Source of the DNA: Trachelipus rathkii
Taxonomy: Eukaryota; Arthropoda; Malacostraca; Isopoda; Trachelipodidae
Direction: 5' to 3'
Length of the DNA: 38,879 nt
NCBI GenBank assembly: GCA_015478945.1
Contig: JABUQX010065661.1
Span: forward strand, 1-38,879
Both the position numbers and the translations under genes were made by a program. The notes beneath the pieces are model-generated. The model saw nothing but the letters and a program-made list of their open reading frames with translations, made no database searches and was not told the DNA's origin. This document shows, piece by piece, positions 34,481 through 38,879 of this stretch (its first letter is position 1; each line of letters opens with the position of its first letter).

Positions 34481-35002
34481 TGGACAGAAGAAAGGATTCA
34501 GGCTTTTGAAAGCTTAAAAGGATTAATGAAGGAGTCAGTTGAACTGGCATTTCCGGATTTCACAGAAGGCAGTCCAAAATTCGAACTCTATGTGGATGCA
34601 AGTGGATTTGGTATGGGTGCAGGTCTATGTCAGGAACAGGAAAAGGAAAGAAGAGTAATAGCATATAACTCTTATTCATTCGATGCATGTGAAAGAAGAA
34701 CATCCACCATTGAGAGGGAATTGTTGTCTATCAGGTGGGGAATCAAGAGTTTCCGTCCATTCTTGTTAGGTCAGGAGTTTATATTATACACAGACCACCT
34801 CCCACTGATGTACCTTCATACAATGAAGCTAGTAGACAGCAAATTGGCTCGTGTCTTGGACGATTTAAGCGAATACAGCTTTCAAATCCAATATTACCCA
34901 GGAAAGGACAACGTCTTTGCCGACACATGGTCCCGTTGCCAAAGGAAACAAGAGGAAGAAATCAATGTAATAAAACAGGAGGTGCAGATTCCCTGTTTTT
35001 GA
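34385..35002 (+). CDS. RNase H domain (end of RT to RNase H), open frame
   Basis: This is the longest intact pol frame, 205 codons. It begins in the RT connection (MINFQRKFIKNCSGVAAPL), then has the RNase H fold of Gypsy elements: the first catalytic Asp in LYVDAS (codon 34595), the catalytic Glu in the TIERELLSI helix, the next Asp in YTDHLPL (codon 34793), and the final Asp region PGKDNVFADTWSR, where ADALSR is more usual. RNase H removes the RNA strand during reverse transcription. The ATG is internal to the polyprotein and is not a true start. The frame is lost just after codon 198 in a TTTTT run (34996-35000), beyond which the downstream linker continues in the next frame, suggesting a one-base homopolymer error or mutation. 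Confidence 0.9.
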   Translation: MINFQRKFIKNCSGVAAPLSALTGGKRKDKIEWTEERIQAFESLKGLMKESVELAFPDFTEGSPKFELYVDASGFGMGAGLCQEQEKERRVIAYNSYSFDACERRTSTIERELLSIRWGIKSFRPFLLGQEFILYTDHLPLMYLHTMKLVDSKLARVLDDLSEYSFQIQYYPGKDNVFADTWSRCQRKQEEEINVIKQEVQIPCF

Positions 35003-35584
35003 GCTTACAGAAAGTTTTAAAAAAGGAACAACTACAGAAGAAGGACCACCAGGAATTGAGGAAGTTCTTACTAGAGGTCTTGTTAAACAATAGGAAGATG
35101 TATGAGTTGGACAAACAACCCAAATCATTAAAGTATTTGAAAACCATCAGCATTTCAGGGAGGGAGCCAATCCCAGAGGTATTACTAGCAGCCAGTGATG
35201 AATTTAATTTAAGGATTTGGCTGCATCATGGGACTTGTTGCTCAGTTATTTATATGGGACCCAAAGCAAGGAAATGCGAAGGTTTAAAGGACATCCACAT
35301 ACAGGTATTAGGAGGAACTCATTTTAATCCATTAAAGGATAATGGTACGTTTCAGGTAAACAAGGATGACACGATAATAGACGAATTGGCAGTTGAGGAA
35401 CAAGAGGTACCATCTGAGGAAGAAATGGAAAATACATGGACAGTAAAAAAAGTGAGGAAGAAAACTTATTAGAACACCCACCAGAAGAAGGACTAGGGGT
35501 AAACTTATTAATGAAGGAAAGAGGACACCGGTCTCGGTTAAGTTGCAACCATAAGATAACAGGAGTTGCATGGTAGGACATTTC
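35003..35584 (+). pseudogene. linker between RNase H and the protease-like domain
   Basis: In the second frame the polyprotein continues to 35472 (KKDHQELRKFLLEVL, then GREPIPEVLLAASDE and an acidic stretch EELAVEEQ-type to TVKKVRKKTY). The first half resembles the helical linker that follows RNase H in Gypsy pol. The second half is charged and I do not recognise it. Beyond 35472, reading continues in another frame with ERGHRSRLSCNHKITGVAW up to the protease motif. Confidence 0.55.
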
Positions 35585-35950
35585 TATTGGTGAAACATCT
35601 AGGTGTGCCTTTTTAGATACAGAATCTGTTATCAGTTTAGTTCAGGAAACTGTTATCAAGGAGTTAGAACCATTTGGACATTTTTAAGGAAATGGAATGT
35701 GGATATCACATTAAACGGGATCACCACCAAAATTGTTGAATGCACAACAGCGGTAGCTATCAGGATAGAAACACGCTACAGGAAGACAATATTACCATTG
35801 GTAGTTGTTAAGGATGTGTTCATTCCGGCATGCTTTCTTCTGGGAATAAATTACTTAGTAGAAACAGAGGCGATTTTGGACTTTGGAGAAGGCATCATTG
35901 CACATGGGGATGATGAGGATCAGGTTAGTGAGGGTTTTCTTGTTGGTGTA
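35585..35950 (+). pseudogene. retropepsin-like aspartic protease, one frameshift
   Basis: The segment reads SIGETSRCAFLDTESVISLV, where LDTES matches the catalytic DTGS loop except for Gly to Glu, a change explained by one G-to-A step. After one frameshift near 35690 comes LNGITTKIVE, a beta-rich stretch, then PLVVVKDVFIPACFLLGINY and ILDFGEGII, corresponding to the hydrophobic-hydrophobic-Gly and ILDF-type ending of retropepsins. Such proteases cleave the Gag-Pol polyprotein. Length (about 115 residues) fits. It lies between RNase H and integrase, whereas Gypsy elements normally carry it before RT. Confidence 0.72.
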
Positions 35951-37200
35951 TATAATGTAATAATGAATGATAATAATAGGATTGACTATATTATAACATT
36001 CAACGAGATAATTACATTACAGGAAAGATCCCAAGGTGATAAAAATTTAACGGAGAGGTTAGGAATAAAAACAAGATTCTTAATTCAATGTATTACTAAA
36101 GGAATCCATAGGTATACAAGGAGGATCTATTAATGAATGATGCTATATTGGTTAAAAGGATGAAGGACGGCAAGTTTTGTGCAGTAATAGGGTTTAAAAA
36201 CAGATGGTCGTATTTTGTTGTGTGGTGATACACCGAAATATGGCAAGGTACGTATGTCACCCGAAAGGTCATACTATATATTCAGGCAGTATGCAGGAAA
36301 CATGTCCTATTTGTCCAGTTAAACAAGGGTTGACCCCCACAAAGGTAATATTCCACCAATCTGGAAAATCCAAGTTGCCAACCCTTTCGAACTGGTTGCA
36401 AGAATGTTAATTATGGTATGCCGAAACAAGGAGAAGGAAATTTGCTTGTCTAGTGGCTGTGACCACTGTAGCAAATTGGGCTGCGTTTAGACCACTAAAG
36501 GACCAAGTCAGCTAGAAAGTGTTACAGGGGCATCTCGGAAGATCAAATGTTTGCAAACATTTTTTTGAGGCCTCCTCAATACAAGGTTTTAACGCGATAA
36601 CGGGGGAGGGTTGTTTGGGGGTTTTCAAGAGTACAGGTTAAGGATATGGCTCCAAGGTATAACATGATCGATCATCTATTTACAGCCCTTAACAAAGCCA
36701 TCTTCAAAGACGGGGCAAAGTAGAGGCGTACAAATTCGTGACATTTGCAGAGTTCTAAAGAAACTACGCAACAAATGGACGCTAGGAGTGGGTGACTTGC
36801 TTACCTCAGGTAGTTCAATAATTAAATAGGAACAGCAAAGCATCAGAATTGGGAACCCAGCCGAGAAGTATTAACTCAAACACATAAGGAGGGGAAAAGT
36901 GTATTGGCCGATCTCTATGAAGCGGAACAAAGTAATACTGGAAGGAGGGACATACCCAACTGGCTCCCTAATGCAGTAGGAGTTACGGTCCATGACAATT
37001 GTGATTATTTTCGGGGTCAGATCGGTCTTCTGGAGACAAATTAGTGAAGATACGAAGGGCCGTTCACATTTGTCAAAGTCATTGCTGGAGGAATGACATA
37101 TGATATTGAGGGTCAAGGTAAAACTATGAGGGTTCATTACGCACACCTGAAGATATGGGCAGACCCACCAGATTACCTCAGGCAGTACTTCGAAAATGAA
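35951..37200 (+). pseudogene. integrase, frame-broken
   Basis: A helical N-terminal part (EIITLQERSQGDKNLTERLG, about 36005-36065) leads to a damaged zinc-binding region. The two-Cys half CPIC is clear (36303-36314), while the two-His half lies across a frame break near 36225-36270. The catalytic core is scattered over frames: the PLKDQ segment (about 36495-36510) and a DNGG at 36596-36607 matching the second catalytic Asp region are visible, but the first Asp and the final Glu are not confidently placed. The C-terminal GPY/F module reads YEGPF (37051-37065) followed by KVIAGGMTYDIEG and VHYAHLKIWADPP. Integrase inserts the cDNA into the host chromosome. Confidence 0.8.
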
Positions 37201-37596
37201 AAGGGTGAATTCCATCTACACAATGAATGTAGGGCTGAAACAACAACAAAGGATGAAATAGAGGAATCATCAGTAGGTATCATGTATAGTATGCTCCCAG
37301 AGAGAGTAGAAAGGAAGAGAAAGGACAGGACAGAAACTAAGGAAGAGTGGGACCTTTTACAGTTGGCCATAGGTAAACCAAGCCATAAAAGAGATACACG
37401 AATTCAAACGGAGTATTTAGGAGAGGATAAGGCAACACAGACGGAGGCAGATCCTTTGCCATCACCTATAGACACTAGTGATCTACTGGATTGGGTAGAT
37501 TCAGCACCAGAGGATGTAAATTCAGATAGAATCTTTATTTACAAGGTTTGCAAAGAGATTATGGTTCCTAATGCAGGTATAATAGGCATAAACTAA
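37093..37596 (+). CDS. integrase C-terminus with charged tail, open frame
   Basis: This 167-codon frame contains the end of the integrase GPY/F region (to about residue 30) and then about 130 residues of charged, Glu/Lys/Asp-rich sequence (KRKDRTETKEEWDLLQLAI, EADPLPSPIDTSDLLDWVD) before a stop. I see no chromodomain, zinc finger or membrane segment. The upstream in-frame TAG TGA at about 37042 suggests a frameshift, because the YEGPF motif just after it is in this same frame. The tail may be a species-specific extension, an accessory protein portion, or target-site-selection region; none of these can be told from the sequence. Confidence 0.65.
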   Translation: MTYDIEGQGKTMRVHYAHLKIWADPPDYLRQYFENEKGEFHLHNECRAETTTKDEIEESSVGIMYSMLPERVERKRKDRTETKEEWDLLQLAIGKPSHKRDTRIQTEYLGEDKATQTEADPLPSPIDTSDLLDWVDSAPEDVNSDRIFIYKVCKEIMVPNAGIIGIN

Positions 37597-37777
37597 CCAT
37601 TTCAGACGCCACTGAAGAAGGAAGAAGAGGAGGTTCCAGGAAGTGTAACTTTGGTAAAACTGTGATGAAGGTATATGCAGGTAGATTAATTAATGGTTGA
37701 AGGTTATTTAAAATCCTTTTTATAATTCCAGGTCCATTCATGAGGAATTGTGAGAAGTTGGCGAGGATTCTGAACGG

Positions 37778-37951
37778 ATGATGTTAACTGACAGATCGGA
37801 AGGACATGGAGGAACCCGACGAGAATCGGAAATTGGGCATCGACCAATGTCACGATCAAGGGGGTCAGCTCCAGATCTTCCGAATGTACAGCAAAGGGTA
37901 TTGGAGTACGAAAGGAGGGCCGAGGGGAGAAGGGAATCTAGTGGAAACTAG
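37778..37951 (+). CDS. small unassigned open frame before the 3' LTR
   Basis: A 57-codon frame with basic, Ser/Arg/Glu-rich composition (ending AEGRRESSGN). It follows a TTTATAATTCCAG|GTCC sequence at about 37720-37733 that resembles a 3' splice site. It overlaps purine-rich DNA near 37911-37935, so the open frame may be chance. Confidence 0.25.
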   Translation: MMLTDRSEGHGGTRRESEIGHRPMSRSRGSAPDLPNVQQRVLEYERRAEGRRESSGN

Positions 37952-38030
37952 GTAAGATTAGTACTCTTGTTTATATTATTATTGAATTTTTTTACTATTA
38001 TTTTCTCTTGTTGCTTCTTTTATGGGATGT

Positions 38031-38063
38031 CTTCAATTCTTTGAAGATTGGGTTCCCAATCTT
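38031..38063. repeat. two adjoining hairpins upstream of the 3' LTR
   Basis: CTTCAATTCTTTGAAG (38031-38046) and AAGATTGGGTTCCCAATCTT (38044-38063) are perfect short palindromes that overlap by three bases and are therefore partly alternative folds. Confidence 0.8.
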
Positions 38064-38077
38064 GAAGGGGTGAGTAG
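38064..38077 (+). promoter_or_regulatory. candidate polypurine tract
   Basis: GAAGGGGTGAGTAG lies immediately before the 3' LTR, where plus-strand DNA synthesis would be primed. It is interrupted by T, and a purer purine run exists at about 37911-37935, so the assignment is uncertain. Confidence 0.4.
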
Positions 38078-38879
38078 TGTCACGAGTCGGATGACTCGTG
38101 TCATCAATTTAATAAACCTCCTAATTTTACGAAGCAGAAAACTATTTCCAAGCAGGAAAAGAAACTCATTGATTCTTTGAAAAGTTCAGGTGAACAGTCG
38201 TGTTGGATATAAGCTTAAAGGAAAGTGTTTTAAGTTCCAAGGATTTCTTACAGTAATTTGTGATTGTCAGCTTTGTGAAAACAAGAAGCATATTTGCCCC
38301 AAAAAAATTGGGGGTCGAGCTTGGGACCAAGTTTGGGATTGGATCTGTGATCAAATCTGGAGGCGACGTCAAGTCTGAAAAAGGTCGAGTTCGAAGGTTA
38401 CAATCAATTTTGAGGCCAAGGCTGCAACTAATTGCCGACTAAGGTTACGACCAAAGTTAAAGGCCAAGGTTGACCTTAATCTAGTCACCAAGACCCAAAT
38501 CGAGTTGCGGAATATCACCAAAACCGGAAGTACACACAGGTTACGTGTCATTTCGGATCAGGTTGACTCGTATACTTAGGACTTATAGAAGGATTTAACC
38601 TATTGACAACTATGATAAGGTCAAGGTTAGAGGATAAAACTACGTAGTACAAAAAGGAGTAAAAGGCATCTTCCAAAGGATTACCGTCAGAGCAGACGAC
38701 GATATTTTGAAGGAAGTATTGTTTTGAGCTAAATTTAAAACCTTTTAAATTTACAAATAAAGGAATACCAACTTATATTGTTCATGACATATTGTATTAA
38801 TATATGACATTGATGTATTGTATTTAGATTTAGGTTAGTAATAGGGTGTTAATAGATTAAATTTACCAGTTATAGGTAG
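38078..38879 (+). repeat. 3' long terminal repeat, cut by window end
   Basis: This matches 30154-30951 of the 5' LTR. From 38349 to 38879 the alignment to 30421-30951 has no gap and four substitutions. The first 271 bases differ from the 5' copy by at least ten 1-2-base indels plus substitutions. About 190 bases of LTR, including the candidate TATA box, lie beyond the window. Confidence 0.95.

Larger units (their letters stand above)
30154..38879 (+). mobile_element. Gypsy/Ty3-type LTR retrotransposon, 3' end cut by window
   Basis: Two direct repeats beginning TGTCACGAGTCGGATGACTC (30154 and 38078) bound a region encoding reverse transcriptase, RNase H, a retropepsin-like protease and a GPY/F-type integrase in that order. 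Such elements are copied from RNA into DNA inside a particle and inserted by integrase. The RNase H style and integrase C-terminal module place it with Gypsy/Ty3 rather than Copia or BEL. The copy is damaged: its leader carries (AT)n and a DNA transposon, pol has repeated frame breaks, and no gag is recognised. No envelope-like frame is seen. The 3' LTR runs off the window, so the right border and target-site duplication are unseen. Confidence 0.88.

Overview
This window looks like repeat-rich nuclear DNA from an arthropod, most likely a decapod crustacean. Supporting signs are very abundant (AT)n tracts, an interstitial array of CCTAA (the arthropod telomere unit TTAGG read on the other strand), long AACT and ATT arrays, a broken LINE reverse transcriptase of a type common in decapods, a tRNA-derived SINE, and a Gypsy/Ty3 LTR retrotransposon. 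The species call is inference. I found no cellular protein-coding gene, rRNA, functional tRNA or CRISPR array.

Layout. 0.2-2.5 kb is interrupted (AT)n with small islands of other sequence, one of which is a LINE fragment. 2.5-5.1 kb holds two SINE-like copies and a 5'-truncated, frame-broken LINE ending in a TGA-type triplet tail. 5.1-9.0 kb is simple-sequence DNA: AT, CCTAA, CT, AACT and ATT arrays. 9-11 kb is AT-rich with an 83-bp tandem duplication. 11-19.6 kb has higher GC but no recognisable gene. 19.6-25 kb is AT-rich with a perfect 71-bp tandem duplication and an (AAT)n/(ATT)n inverted pair. 25-27.5 kb contains diverged long-period repeats. A 302-bp imperfect palindrome lies at 27.6-27.9 kb.

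The right quarter (30.15 kb to the window end) is one LTR retrotransposon. Its 5' LTR begins TGTCACGAGTC and its 3' LTR starts at 38078 and is cut by the window edge. Between them lie a leader invaded by (AT)n and by a non-autonomous DNA transposon with about 80-bp inverted ends, then a pol region broken by small frameshifts. The pol domain order I read is reverse transcriptase, RNase H, linker, a retropepsin-like aspartic protease, then integrase with a GPY/F module. Protease downstream of RNase H is not the usual Gypsy order (protease, RT, RNase H, integrase). I could not find a gag with a zinc knuckle. This is the best candidate for something undescribed in the window.

Sequence quality matters here. 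The LTR pair has no indel and four substitutions over 531 aligned bases, but at least ten 1-2-base indels over the preceding ~267 bases. At least one pol frame break lies in a homopolymer. Some of the frame breaks may therefore be assembly error rather than decay.
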